From Lampris incognitus (Eukaryota > Chordata > Actinopteri > Lampriformes > Lampridae), in contig NC_079222.1 of NCBI RefSeq assembly GCF_029633865.1, positions 28,520,166-28,584,165 on the forward strand: a DNA stretch of 64,000 nucleotides. Reading direction: 5' to 3'. Positions 1 through 14,100 of the stretch are shown piece by piece. A program made the translations under genes and the position numbers. The notes under the pieces were generated by a model. The model ran no database searches and was not told the DNA's origin. It was given only the letters and a program-made list of their open reading frames with translations. Position 1 is the stretch's first letter. Each line of letters begins with the position of its first letter.

Positions 1-550
1 GTGGCAGTGTGCTTTACACCACTCCATCCGATGCTTGGCATTGTGCTTGGTGATGTAAGGCTTGCATGCAGCTGCTCGGCCATGGAAACCCATTCCATGA
101 AACACCCGGCGCACAGTTTTTGTGCTGATATTAATGCCAGAGGAAGTTTGGAACTCTGTAGTTCTTGAGCCAACAGAGCGTTGGCGACTTTTACGCACTA
201 TGCGCCTCAGCACTGGTTGACCCCGCTGTGTGACTTCACATGGTCTGCCACTTCATGGCTGAGTTGCTGTTGTTCCTAAACGCTTCCAGTTTTCAATAAC
301 ACCACTTACAATTGACCGTGGAATATCTAGCAGGGAAGAAATTTCATGAACTGACTTATTGCAAAGGTGGCATCCTATGACAGTACCACACAAGAATTCA
401 CTGAGCTCTTCAGAACGACCCGTTCTTTCACAAATGTTTGTAAATGCAGACTGCATGGCTAGCTGCTTGATTTTACACACCTGTAGCATGAATGAAACAT
501 CTGAATTCAATGATTAAGGGGTGTATCCAAATACTTTTGTACATCTAGTG
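1..550 (-). mobile_element. Tc1-like DNA transposon, partial and decayed
   Basis: The right end carries a Tc1-type terminal inverted repeat (minus strand CACTAGATGTACAAAAGTAT) followed by the TA target dinucleotide at 551-552. Minus-strand reading from 510 to 253 gives the first helix-turn-helix region of a Tc1 transposase. It stops at a TGA, probably a decayed CGA, and the same frame then continues through positions 250-1 with the second DNA-binding region. The catalytic DDE part lies outside the window. The element is non-functional because of that stop. It sits downstream of scarb2 exon 6, probably in intron 6. Confidence 0.85.
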
Positions 551-552
551 TA

Positions 553-2161
553 TATTGCCGAAGTTGCAATAAACATCACACTCATCTACGCTGAAGTTGC
601 AAAAACACCACAATCTATTGATATATTTCTATGAAAACAAGCCTGCCCAGTTTCCCAGTTACCCCGCTGAAAATGCCTGAATAATGAACTTTGTTGCAGT
701 GATTTATAGTTAACTATAATGAGATAATAGAGTTTATGTTGTAGCGATAGCTATACCTTTGAGTAACATATTTGCCAGTGCAACTGGAACTTATGTTAGC
801 TACCATACTGCGAACATAACATTACTCACCAATATGAACTTGTGTTTTTACGTTATAAGTCTTATGTAGGCTAATGCTGAGTCTCATAGAGCTAACTTGA
901 AAGCGGTAGCAAACGTCAACCCGTTCATTTGGTGATCCATAATTTAGCCAGCTGACTAGCAAAAAAATTGATAGGCTACAACATTATTTCTTGCACGTCA
1001 CTTACCAGGGCCGGTCATAATCTCAATCTCAACCCATGACAGTAAGGTTACTGAAAGGTCAGTTAAGTTTGTAGGAAACGCTGCTGGGATCTCCCTGCAC
1101 TTATTTTTAAGGTATTGTTGAAAAGTTCTCTTTTAATTAAACATATGTTTAAAGGCATTTCAATTAAGTTTTGTGTTGAAGTTTGACACCAAGATGTTCA
1201 ATTTTTACTACAAATTTATACCGGCTCCAAATATAGATTATCAGTTTCCTTGATTACTAATAATCAGTATCGGCCCTGAAACAAATATATTGGTGGACCT
1301 CTAGTCGTTGCATTTCTGAAAGCCTGATTATAACATCAATAACAAGTAAAAGTTAATATTTTACCATAAAAAGTTATCACATGGTGCTTTAACGGTTGCT
1401 CCTGTTTTCATGTTGCTAAGGAGCACAGTTTCCTCTGATCAAGTGAGGAATGAGTAAATAATCAACTCTATTAAACCTGGGGTCTTACAAAACTGTAAAG
1501 TTTGAAAACAGTTAGTGTGACTGAAGGCACATGTCAATTTTCCATGGCGTAAGGCTGATTATTTCAGTGCTGCCAGTGGTGCAACATTTTTCAGGTGAAA
1601 TAACTTCATGAAAAATGTTCTCTCAACTATTTAACTCCTGTGGGTTTGGCCTTTAGCTTTCAAGGATTTTCTGATATAGTGACAATCTCAAAATTAGCTT
1701 GTGCGTTTAAGAATCACTGGACAGAGGTGAACTGACACTGGTCTCCTTAAAGTGGGCAACAGATGTCAGCCATGCAACCAGCCAGACTAAATCAGAATAT
1801 TTACTCTTACACTCTTAATACTTAAATCGTGTCCAGGGAAAGGACTCAGGGAGATCTTTCCACAGCATTCCAGTTCAAGGGCTAACAGGTAAACTAGCCA
1901 ACCCAGGCCATGCAGTTATGACAAGTAAAGAACACACAAAACACTACCAAAACTCTTATCAGGAGAGGGGGTGTCGAAGGGTGTTACAAACAACAAAACT
2001 AAATAAAAGTTAGTGATCAAAACATGCTATCATACATTTCGTGGAACAAGTCTGGCAATTCAAACCAAAACAATAAAAAATATCTTCTGCTTCTTTACAG
2101 AAATCTGGGTATGGATTTAATCTTCTTGCATATGCATTCAATAATTAATTTTGCAACTCAC
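553..2161. other. Unique sequence, probable scarb2 intron 6
   Basis: I find no exon, repeat or RNA gene in this AT-rich stretch. It follows the splice donor of scarb2 exon 6, so it should be intron. The remaining scarb2 exons (about six in the human gene) were looked for here on the minus strand and not found. Confidence 0.4.
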
Positions 2162-5100
2162 CTGCAAAGATCAGAGGAAAACATGTAGAGTGTTTCATCC
2201 TTGTTGATGACTGGGTGGAAGGAAGCTCCATTGGTTCCGTTGATCATGTTGCACTCATCTGTTGTCCACCATTGCAATGAGCTACATGCAAAGTACACAC
2301 AGAGTGTAAATGTGTTTGTGTGCCTGTTATATTAATACATTATTCATTCATATATATTCATGCATTCTCTCGAGATGGGACCGCAGACGGCAGCCTCGGT
2401 TCTGCGCTCTCTAGTACTTTTTCTGTTTAGTTTCCCACTCTCACTCTCTGATCCCATTCAGCAGGGAAGAACATTTAAACCTCCAACTATCCACTGCTCA
2501 AACCTTTTTACCATTTTTCATTGAACCAGAAAGTTTTACCAAGTTTTTTTTTAATTGGTTTTCAGTTTGTAAATCAGAACATTATACAGCGAATAACATT
2601 TCACTGTTCAACTCAATTCGAGCTTTTACTTGGAGCAGCAGCAGCTCTGTTATGGGCTTTGCCAGAGCCGATAACAGGGGAAGCAAGCCGGAGCACTCAT
2701 TAAACTGTGACAGCGGGGATTTCGAACTGCACTCCTGTCAATCCATCTGGCACATGTCTGCTCTCTGGCCAACATGATGGACGAACTGCTGCGCCTCAAC
2801 AGAACAAACATGGACTTTTCCAGATCTGCCGCCCTGTGCCTCACTGAAACCTGGCTCAGTGAGCATATTCCGGACAGTTCACTCCATCTGCCCAAATTTC
2901 AACTCCTCCATGCGGAGCGTGAAACAGAGCTAACAGGGACAAAACGGGGAGGTGGAATCTGCTTCTATATAAACGAAGCATTGTGTACAGATGTCACAGT
3001 GTTGAAGAAATCCAGCAGCCTTCACTTAAAGACCATTTTCATTGACTGTAAACCATTTTATTTGCCACAGGTGTTTTCATCATTTATTCTGGCTGGTGTC
3101 TATGTTCCACCCCAGGCCTGTGCTAGTGAGGCATTCCAACACCTGGCTGACCAGATAATAAACATGGAGTACAAACATCCAGACTCCCTTCTCATTATCT
3201 TTGTGGACAGAGCAAACCTCAGCCAATAACTGCCAAAATAAAGAGAGCATGTTAAGTGTCCCACCAAGGACAAAAACACACTTGATCATTGCTACACAAT
3301 ATTAAAGGACGCCTATTGCTCTGTCCCCCATGCAGCCTTGGGACTCTGATCACTGGTTCATCTCTCAACCTACAGGCAGAAACTAAAATCTGCAAAGCCT
3401 GTGGTTAAAACTGTGAGGAGATGGACCACTGAGTCAAAACTGGAGCTTCAGGCCTGCTTTGATTGTACTGATTGGAGTGTTTTTGATGCGGCATCTACAG
3501 ACCTGGACAAACTTACACTCACACCCCTCACCCTCTCAACAACTAACTGCACCCCCTGCCGGCCTCTCACTCCACCCCACCACCACCACCTGCACTCAGG
3601 ATCTGTGAAGAGAATCTGTGTCAACTCTTCCAGAGACAGAAGATCAGGAAGGCACTGGGCCCGGACAGTGTATTTTCCTCCTGCCTGAAAGTCTGTGCAG
3701 ACCAGCTGGCCCCCATCTTCACACTGATCTTAAACATATCACTGGAGCTGTGTGAAGTCTGCTTTTGCTTAAAAGGCTGCACTATCACCTTGGTGCACAA
3801 GAAGCCCTGAATCTCAGGATTAAATTACTATAGGCCACTCGCCCTGATGTCTGTGGTCATGAATTCCTTTGAGAGACTGGTGTTGGCTCACCTGAAGGAC
3901 ATCACAGGCCCCCCCTACTGGACCCCCTGCAGTTTACCTACCACGCAAACAGCTCAGTGGATGATGCAGTCATCATGGGACTGCACTACATTTTGCAACA
4001 CCTCGACTCCCCAGGGACATAAGCAAGGGTCCCGTTTTGGACTTCAGGTCAGCATTCAACACCATCGTCCCAGACAACCTCCACTCCAAACTCAACCGGC
4101 TCACTTTACCAGCCCCCACCTGTCATTGGATCAAAAACTTCCTGACAGACAGGAGACAGCAGGTGAAGCTGGGGAAAATCACATCCAGCACCCGGACAAT
4201 CAGCACTGGTGCCCCCCAGGGATGTGTACTCTCCCCTCTGCTCTTCTCCCTCTACACAAATGACTGAATCTCAGGTGACCCGTCTGTTAAACTCCTGAGG
4301 TCTGCAGACAACACAACGATCATCGGCCTCATCCGGGATGGCGACGAGTCTGCATACAGACGGGAGGTTGAACAGCTGGCCCCCTGGTGACAATGACAAC
4401 TTGGAGCTGAACACACTCAAAACTGCGGTTATGACAATGAACTTGAGGAGCCCCTCAACACTGCCCCCCCACCCCCTCCACATACTCAACAGCACTGTGT
4501 CTGCTGTGGAAACCTTCAGGTTTCTGGGATTCACAATCTCCCAGGACATAAGGTGGGTGTCCAACACAGACATAATCATCAAAAAAGCCCAGCAGAGGAT
4601 GTACTTTCTGTGCTAGCTCAAGAAGTTCAACCTGCCTCAGGCAATTCAGATTCAGTTCTACTCTGCAATAACTCAGTCTCTCCTCTGCATATCCATCACT
4701 GTTTGGTTTAGATTGGCCACCAAACAGGACAGGAACCGACTACAACAGACAGTCAGGACTGCAGAGAAAATCACTGGTGCCAACCTGCCCTCTATTCAGG
4801 ACTTATATATATCCAGAGTCAGGAAACAGGCAGGCAAAATCACTGCAGACCAATCACACCCTGGTCACAACCTGTTCCAACTCCTCACATCTGGTAGGTT
4901 CTATAGAGCACTGTACCTCCAAACAACCAGACACAAGAACAGTTTCTTTCCGCAGGCTGTCACTCTGATGAACGCTTAACATTGTCATAAAAAAAATCTA
5001 AGCACGCTATTGTATTCAGAAATCACGTCAGGACACAGCGCTGTCGCTCGACACAACCTCTCCGTGGCATTCTTTATTTAGACTGACACAGCATCAAAGG

Positions 5101-8100
5101 CAGACCCGATCAAACAACCCAGAGCCCGCAGGCATCACCAATCGATCCCAGCACAATAGAACAGCACCAAATCAAATGCAGCACTGTCAATGTGTGCAGA
5201 CATAACATCCCCCCCCCCCGGCAGGATTTCAAACATGAAAGGTTGACACAAAGTCCTCTAGGTGGCCAGGGCGTAAACGTGTGCGAACAGGTCGCGGGGC
5301 GGCCTGAGGCTGGGCAGGCCGAGGTGGGGAGGGAGATGGCAGGGGAAGCTGAGGCCCAGAAATGTCTGGGGCCCGTGTAGGAGCTGCATGAAGCCCCGGG
5401 GCGTCTCGCCATGCTGAGGGAATGGCTATGGTTGTGTCACTAGCTGTGTGTGGCGGAGCTGACACCTTCCGTAGACGACTGGAGTGCCACCGAGTGCCAT
5501 CGCTGAGGAGGTAAGTGGCTGGGCCCAGCTGACGGGTGACTTGGAGAGGAGAGGACCAGTATGAAGCCATTTTATTGTCCCTGTGGGGCCTGCGGACCCT
5601 GACCCAGTCTGACACATTGATGTCTGGCACCCTGGTTCGTTTTGACTGGTCAAACCGTTGCTTCATCCGCGTCTGCTGACGAGTGACTGAGGCTCTGACC
5701 CCAGAGGGAGGTGCCTGAGGTGTGGAGGGGCGGAGCCTGTCAAGGGGCATGCACAGTTCCCGGCCTAGCATGAGAGAGGCTGGGGAGACGCCTGTGGTCG
5801 AGTGCTGTGTGGCCCGATAGTGCAGCAGAGTGTGACGGATGGCCTGCGTGAAAGAGCACCCTTGGGCCATGTATGCTCTGAGGCCGTTCTTCAGTGACTG
5901 GTGAAAACGTTCAACGCCGCCATTGGCCTGGGGGTGGTAGTACGCAGTGCGTATATGACGGATGCCCTTGCTTTCGAGATAAGCAGTGAACTCAGCAGAG
6001 ACCAGCTGAGGGCCGTTGTCAGTGGTGATGGTCTTTGGGAGGCCCCAGCGAGAGAAAAGAGAGTCCAGGAAGTCGATGATGATCTGTGAGGTCACAGTGC
6101 CGGAAGTGGTGAGTTCAGGCCATTCTGAGTGTAGATCGTAGGCGACCACCATGAAGCGTTGGTGGTGGGGAACTCCATGGATCTCACCACAAATGTCCAA
6201 CTGCAGGTGTTCCCAGGGCTGAGAGGGCCAGGCGAGAGGTTGCAGGGGTGGGGGAGCCTGGTGGCCAGTCTTGCCACTCACAAGACAGGCAGAACAGTCC
6301 TTCACCAGAGCCTCAATATATCTGTCTATCCCCGGCCACCACACCAGGTCTCGGCAGCGCTGTTTCAGTTTCACAATGCCCAGGTGGCCTTCATGCGCCG
6401 TATTCAAAACACGTGCACGGAGAGCAGCTGGGACCACTGTGCAAAACCCACGTGCCACGCAGGTGTCGTTCCAGCAGGAGAGCTCCTGTCTGACTCGGGC
6501 GAACGCAGCCAGCTCCTCTGGGACCTTGTGAGGCCAGCCGTTCTGGATGTAGGTGCGGAGCTGGGAGAGGACAGGGTCCTGTTCGGAGGCTGCCCTCAGC
6601 TCCTGCAGAGAGACAGTGGCCTGGAGGGGTGTGTGTAGCATTTGGACAATGTCCTTTTCCACACAGTCAGTGTCCGTCTGTGGAGCTGGGGTGGAGACAG
6701 AGCGAGAGAGCAGGTCGGCGACAACATTGTCTCTGCCTGGGGTGAACTGCAGGCTGAAGCTGTACTGGCGGAGGCGGTCAGACCAGCGGTGCAGCCTCAG
6801 GGGTTTGTTGCCTGTCCCAGATGTGGACAGCAGCGCTGTCAGGGCCTGGTGATCTGTCCTGAGGGTGAAGGAGCGGCCATAGAGGTAGAGGTGCCACCTT
6901 TCACAAGCCCAGATACAGGCTAACGCCTCACGCTCACCCACGGAGTACCGCTGCTCGGTCAGGTTGAGGGCACGGGAGGCGAAGGCAATGGGCTTCTCCA
7001 CACCGTTCTGGGTTTGAGACAGCACAGCCCCTATCGCTGTGGCTGATGCGTCACAGGTCACAAAGGTGGAGCTGGAGATGTCGAAGTGAGCCAACACTGG
7101 TGGTGAAGTCAGTTGAGCCTTGAGATCACGCACAGCGTCACTGCATGCCTTTGACCACACCCATGGCTCGTCCTTACGCAGCAGTTGGCGCAGGGGGGCT
7201 GTGGTCGCAGAGTACTGGGGAAGAAACCTCAGGTAGTAACTTGTCATACCCAGGAAGGAGGCGACCTGGGCGGCCGAGCTGGGCTCAGGGATGGCCTGAA
7301 TGGCGTCCACGTTGGATTGTAGTGGAGTTACACCGCTTGCTGACAGCCGGAACCCCACGAACTCGATGGCTGGCACAGAGAGGACACATTTCTCAGCATT
7401 GAGAGTTAGCTTGTGCTTGGACAGGGCTGCGAAGACCATGTTGAGGCGCTTGTCGTGGATTTCACTGGTGGGCCCGTGTACCACTATATCGTCCAGATAA
7501 ATGGCCACGCCCAGTATGCCAGCCAGCACGGAGACCATGATTTTCTGGAAGCAGCTAGGGGCGGAGCTGAGACCGAAAGGCATCCTGGTGTAGCGAAACA
7601 CTCCTGCATGTGTCACAAAGGCTGTGAGGTTTCGGCTGCTGGGGTGGAGGGGCACCTGTAAGTACCCCTGTCTGAGGTCGAGCTTGGAGAACACCTCAGA
7701 GCCATAGAACTGAGCAGTGAGTTCTTCTGAGGTGGGCAGTGGATACTTATCAGGGACCACTGCCTTATTTACTGCACGTAGATCGACGCAGACACGCAGG
7801 CCCCCCGACTTCTTTTTAGCCACCACGAGGTTTGAGACCCAAGGTGACGCGTCCACCGGTTCAATGATGCCAGCTTCCAGCAGTTGTTGCAGCTCGGCGG
7901 AGACCCCATCACGGAGAGCCAACGGGATGCGGCGCAGTGGTTGGATGACAGATTTCACAGCAGGGTTGAGGAGAGGTTGATGGGCGAAGGCGGAGAGGCA
8001 GCCCAGCCCCATAAACAGCGATGGCCACTTCTGCTGCCAAGGTGTGGCAACAGTCAGGATTGCTGCCCCCCTTGTGTCTAAGAGGGAGAACCCCAGAGCG

Positions 8101-11100
8101 GAGAACAGGTCCGGGCCCATCAGGTTGGCCCCACGGCGTGCCACATGAAAAACTGCATTGGGCACCAGCTTGGTTCCATAGCGGACAGTCACTTGGAGAG
8201 AGCCAACCAGATCGATTTTGGAGTCACCATACCCACAGAGGACAGCTGAGGGTGCGGACAGTGGCAGTGAACCGAAAAATTGACTGTAGGTATCAACATT
8301 CAGGAGAGACACACCTGCACCGGTGTCCAACAGCAGGGGGATGCACACATCATTAATGTTGACTGTGCATGATTTGAATGACACTGGCCCAGAGCTCACC
8401 TTGTGAATGACGGCGGTTGAAGACTGGGGGGTGTGGCCCTCTGACCCAGCCGGGGAAGATCGACAGACGTTGGCAAAGTGATTGTGCTTACCGCAGCTAC
8501 GGCATGTCTGGCCACGGGCAGGGCAGTTCTGAGCCCTTGAAACATGAGACCGAGACCCACAGTTACCACAGGACTGTTGAGGGCGGGGCCGAGAACGCCG
8601 TCGTTGCAGTTGCAAGACGTCCCCAGTGGAGTCGGCGCCCGCCTCGCTCTGGCTGGGTTGCGTCCCGAGGGGCAGCCGTGAGTAGAGGGAGGAGTCGTTG
8701 GCAGCTTGACTGGAGGTGGCCACTTGCTGTGTATTTAGCATAGCAGCACATTCAGCTGCTCCCTCAACTTGTAGTGCGATGGTAATTGCTCTGGACAGCA
8801 GCAGATCGTCTTTTTCCAGCAGGAGAGTCTCACGCACCTTTGCGTTGTTGGTGTGTTCGATTAGCTGGTCGCGAACCATCTCGTCCTGAAGCGCGCCAAA
8901 CTTGCATGAGCTAGCTAGCCCTCGCAAATTAGCTACGTACTGCCGCACAGACTCACCAGGCAGTTGGTGTCGCTGACAGAATATAAATCGCCGAAGGAGG
9001 GCACTCTGTGGAGCAGCGAAATGGGTGCTCATAAGTCCCACAGCTTCATCAAAGCTTGTGACGTTCCCCAGAGACCCGAGCACATGATGACCCTCTGCTC
9101 CCAAGCAGTGTAGCAACAGAGCCGTCTTCCTAGCCTGGCTCACGTCGTCGAGCCCTGAGGCGATGATGTAATTTTCAAAACTATGTAGCCAGCGAGTCCA
9201 TGGTACCGGAGGCTTGCCAGGTAATGCCAGGAAGGGGGCAGGTGGTGGGAGAGAGATATCAGCCATCCTCGTCGCCAATATTGTATTCAGAAATCACGTC
9301 AGGACACAGCGCTGTCGCTCGACACAACCTCTCCGTGGCATTCTTTATTTAGACTGACACAGCATCAAAGGCAGACCCGATCAAACAACCCAGAGCCCGC
9401 AGGCATCACCAATCGATCCCAGCACAATAGAACAGCACCAAATCAAATGCAGCACTGTCAATGTGTGCAGACCTAACACACGCTTTATAAACTGTGCATA
9501 TACATGCATATTCTGTCATGTCCACCTACCTCATGTAGCTAAGTAACCTGCTAACATATTTATTCCAGCAATCTGCAGCATTGCACTATAGCCTTCCTGT
9601 TTCACCTGTATGTAGTCATTCCTTATCTATATTCCTGAAGATTGTTGTGCTGTTATTCTATCTAAGTATACTGAGAGCCACTAAACCAGAGCCAAATTCC
9701 ATGTATGCACAAACATACATGGCCAAATAAAGATGATTCAGATTCTAATATAATACATTTTTGGAAAAAACTACACAATAATTTAACCATTGGCTTCACC
9801 CGCCCCCTCCCCCCAGCAATTTACTAATGCCACTTCAGTGATATTAACATGTGCAATGCTTCACCTCTAGGTCATCTTCCCTTATCCTACTACTACTACT
9901 ACTACTTTCGGCTGCTCCCGTTAGGGGTCGCCACAGAGGATCATCCGTTTCCATTTCTTCCTGTCTTCTGCATCTTCCTCTGCCACACCAGCCATCTGCA
10001 TGTCTTCCCTCACCACATCCATAAACCTCCTCTCTTTGGCCTTCCTCTTTTCCTCTTCCCTGGCAACTCCATATTCAGCATCCTTCTCCCAATATACCCA
10101 GCATCTCTCCCCCACACATGTCCAAGCCATCTCAATCTTGCCTCTCTTGCTTTGTCTCCAAACCGTCCAACTTGAGCGGTCCCTCTAATATAATCATTCC
10201 TAATCCTGTCCTTCTTCATCACTCCCAGTGAAAATCATAGCGTCTTCAACTCTGCCACCTCCAGCTCCGCCTCCTGTCTTTTCGTCAATGCCACTGTCTC
10301 AAATCAAATCAAATCAAATCAAATCAATTTTATTTGTACAGCCCAATATCACAAATTACAAATTTGCCTCAGTGGGCTTAACAGCAACACAACATCCTGT
10401 CCTTAGACCCTCTCATCGGATAAGGAACAACTCCCTAAAAAAACCCTTTAACAGGGAGAAAAAAATAGGAAGAAACCTCAGGGAGAGCAACAGAGGAGGG
10501 ATCTCTCTCCCAAGACGGACAGCGTGCAAACCATATAACATAGCTGCTCTCACAACCATCTTGTAAACCTTCCCTTTAACTCTTGCTGGTACCGTTCTGT
10601 CGCAAATCACTCCTGACACTCTTCTCCACCCTGCCTGCACTCTCTTCTTCTCCTCTCTCCTGCACTCCCCATTACTTTAGACAGTTGATCCCAAGTATTT
10701 AAACTCATATGCCTTCGTCACCTCCACTCTTTGCATCCTGACCATTCCAATGTCCTCCCTCTCATTCACGCATAGGGATTCTGTCTTGCTCCTACTGACT
10801 TTCATTCCTCTTCTCTCCAGTGCATACATCCACCTCTCCAGGCTCTCCTCAACCTGCACCCTACTCTGGCAACAGATCACAATGTCATCCGCGAACATTA
10901 TCGTCCATGGAGACTCCTGCCTGATCTTGTCCATCAACCTGTCCATCACCATTGCAAACAAGAAAGGGCTCGGAGCTGATCCTTGATGTAATCCCACCTC
11001 CACCTTGAACCCATCTGTCATCCCAACCGCACACCTCACCATTGTCACACTGCCCTCATACACATCATGCACCACTCCTACATACTTCTCTGCAACTCCC

Positions 11101-14100
11101 GACTTCCTCATACAATACCACACCTCTTCTCTTGGCACCCTGTCATATGCTTTCTCTAAATCTACAAAGACACAATGTAACTCCTTCTGGCCTTCTCTAT
11201 ACTTCTCAATCAACATTCTCAAAGCAAACATGGCATCTGCGGTGCTCTTTCATGGCATGAAACCATACTGCTGCTCGCTGATCATCACCTCTTCTCTTAT
11301 CCTAGCTTCTATTACTCTTTCCCATGTCTTCATGCTGTGGCTGATCAACTTTATACCTCTGTAGTTGCTACAGTTCTGCACATCGCCCTTGTTCTTGAAA
11401 ATCGGTACCAGTATGCTTCTTCTCCGCTCCTCAGGCATCCTCTCACTTTCCAGGATTGTGTTAAACAATCTAGTTAACCTCCCTTACCCAATAGTCATCC
11501 TCCCTTATCCAATGTACAAAATTCACCTAGATTAATTCTAACAGGCATGATGAGATCAAAGACTTACAAAACACTATTTAAAGCTACTCATCAATAAAGT
11601 AATTATCAACATAATAATTCCTGCTATCTACACCCCTTTTCATTTAAACTCTAACTAATCATGAACCCTTATTGATTAGGTTCACAAAACAAGATATAGG
11701 TCCATCGTTTTGTTGGTGAGAAAAAAAATGTTTTGAAAACATTTTTACCGTTTACCATTCCATGTATCAACTCTGGCGAAGTCTTCAGAGTTTTGCTGAC
11801 CAGTGAAGAACACATAATCTCCATCATTGGAGGCGTTGGCCTGTATAAACAAACCACAGTTAAATAAGAAATGAACAGTAAATGAAAACAAAATAATTTT
11901 ACAAAAAACTAATTTGATAACAAACCCTAAGACATCCGAACAGAATGGTAAGATAACTTTTACCCCAAAATACCTTCTTATTCCAGTCTTGCAGTATTTT
12001 GGCCATTACAGTCTGCCTTTGTAAGGCGATAGGATAGTTAAACCTTTAAGCTTTCTACATAAGTCAAACAAACTAGTTTGTACAACTCACTGCACAAACA
12101 AACATAGTACCGGCCACACTGAGCAGCAAAGTAATTAATACCTTTTCCAAATGGCTAAACTCAAAGCTGGTGCAAGAAGCCATTTGTAATAAGGAGGAGT
12201 GGGATTATAAACAGGGGATCTTTGTAATCACTATGTTAAGAGTTAATCAAATGTAGATAAGGTCAAACACCCTCAGAGAGTTTTTACTCTAAGCTGTAGA
12301 TCAGCGGTCGGGAACCTATGGCTCGCGAGCCATATATGGCTCTTCCGGTGACGGCATATGGCTCCCAGACAATTTTGAGTTGAAAAAAAATTTTTTTTCA
12401 AAAAAATCAGTTTGGAACTGATTTTAAAATACTTGTGATATTTCTTAATAATACTGTGTCATTTTAAAGTAAACAGAAATTAGTTTTGAAGATAAATTTC
12501 ACGGGTCACGGGTCACCCGTGGGTCGGGTCGGGAACCAATGGCTCGTGAGCATGTCCGGGTCATTGTAAAGGTGAAGAAATCAATTTTATCAGATAGCCA
12601 ACTAGTTTATCCGCTTCAACCCTTGTAACGGAAAAGATGGCGAAAAGAAAAAAAGACGATGATTACCGTGCATTCCAGGCTGCGTGGACAGAGGAATTTG
12701 CATTTGTGGAGAGAGCAGGATCTGCGGTATGTCTAATATGCAATGATAAAATTGCATCGATGAAACGGTCAAATATAAAGCGGCACTTCGATACGCACCA
12801 TGCTTCATTTGCATCGAAATATCCAGCGGGGGACAGCAGGAAAAGGGCATGCGAGGAGCTACAGCGGAGAGTGCAGACGAGTCAGCAGCAACTACGTGTG
12901 TGGACCAAGCAAGGTGACGGGAATTCCGCTAGCTTTGCGGGGGCTTTGGCAATAGTAAGGAATGGAAAGTCATTCACAGATGGCGAGTATGCCAAAACAT
13001 TCATGCTTGATGTGGCCAATGAACTGTTTGATGACTTCCCAAATAAAGACAAGATAATCAAACGAATAAAAGACATGCCCCTGTCAGCAAGAACTGTGCA
13101 CGATCGTAGCATCATGATGGCAAATCAAGTCGAGGAAACACAAATTAAGGACATAAACGCCGGGACATACTTTTCTCTCGCGTTAGATGAGTCAACAGAC
13201 GTTAGCCATCTATCTCAGTGCAGTATCATTGCCAGGTATGCTGCAGGTGACACACTGCGTGAGGAAAGCTTGGCTGTTTTGCCAATGAAAGGGACAACAA
13301 GAGGAGAGGATTTATTCATGTCTTTCATGGAGTTTGCTAAAGAAAAAAAACTACCGATGGATAAACTTATTTCTGTCTGTACTGATGGTGCACCCTGTAT
13401 GTTGGGGAAGAACAAAGGATTTGTAGCGCTTCTCCGTGAACATGAAAAGAGAGCCATCCTAAGTTTTCATTGCATCCTGCACCAGGAGGCGCTTTGCGCT
13501 CAGACGTGTGGCCAGGAGCTTGGCGAGGTGATGTCTCTGGTCATTCGAGTGGTCAACTTTATTGTTGCCCGAGCTTTAAATGATCGCCAGTTTAAAGCTC
13601 TGTTAGAAGAAGTTGGGAATCATTATCCCGGTCTGCTTTTACACAGCAACGTGCGTTGGTTGTCAAGGGGGAAGGTGCTCAGCCGTTTTGCAGCTTGCCT
13701 GAGTGAAATCCGGACTTTTCTTGAAATGAAAGGCGTCAAGCATCCTGAGCTAGACAACACTGACTGGCTCCTGCAGTTTCACTATCTCGTGGACATAACT
13801 GGCCATCTGAACCAGCTCAATGTGAAAATGCAAGGTATTGGAAATACAATCTCATCCCTTCAACAAGCAGTGTTTGCATTTGAAAGCAAGCCGGAAGTCT
13901 TTCTCAGGGACATTGAAACAGGTCGTCTTCTGCACTTTGAAAGACTGCAACAATTTAGAGATGCATGCTTAGCAAGTGACTCCACTCAACATCTGGATCT
14001 CCAGCAGCTAGCTGGCTTTACGTTCAATCTCCTGCAGTCATTCAAAGCACGTTTTGGAGAATTTCGTGCGCGCACTGGTCTTTTCAAGTTCATCACTCAT

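Larger units (their letters stand above)
5008..9478 (-). mobile_element. Full-length Ty3/gypsy LTR retrotransposon
   Basis: A 4471-bp element in minus orientation. It has two 200-bp LTRs (5' LTR 9279-9478, 3' LTR 5008-5207) with a single visible mismatch (5202 against 9473), a primer-binding site at 9263-9277, one uninterrupted gag-pol frame, a G-rich polypurine tract at 5208-5219 and a perfect 5-bp target duplication. Domain order gag, protease, RT, RNase H, integrase identifies the Ty3/gypsy group. Near-identical LTRs imply a recent insertion. It lies inside an L2 LINE within scarb2 intron 5, in the same orientation as the host gene. Confidence 0.96.

Noticed and set aside
5901-8743. Several plus-strand frames of 60-160 codons
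   Set aside because: They lie opposite the gypsy gag-pol frame and show no homology of their own.
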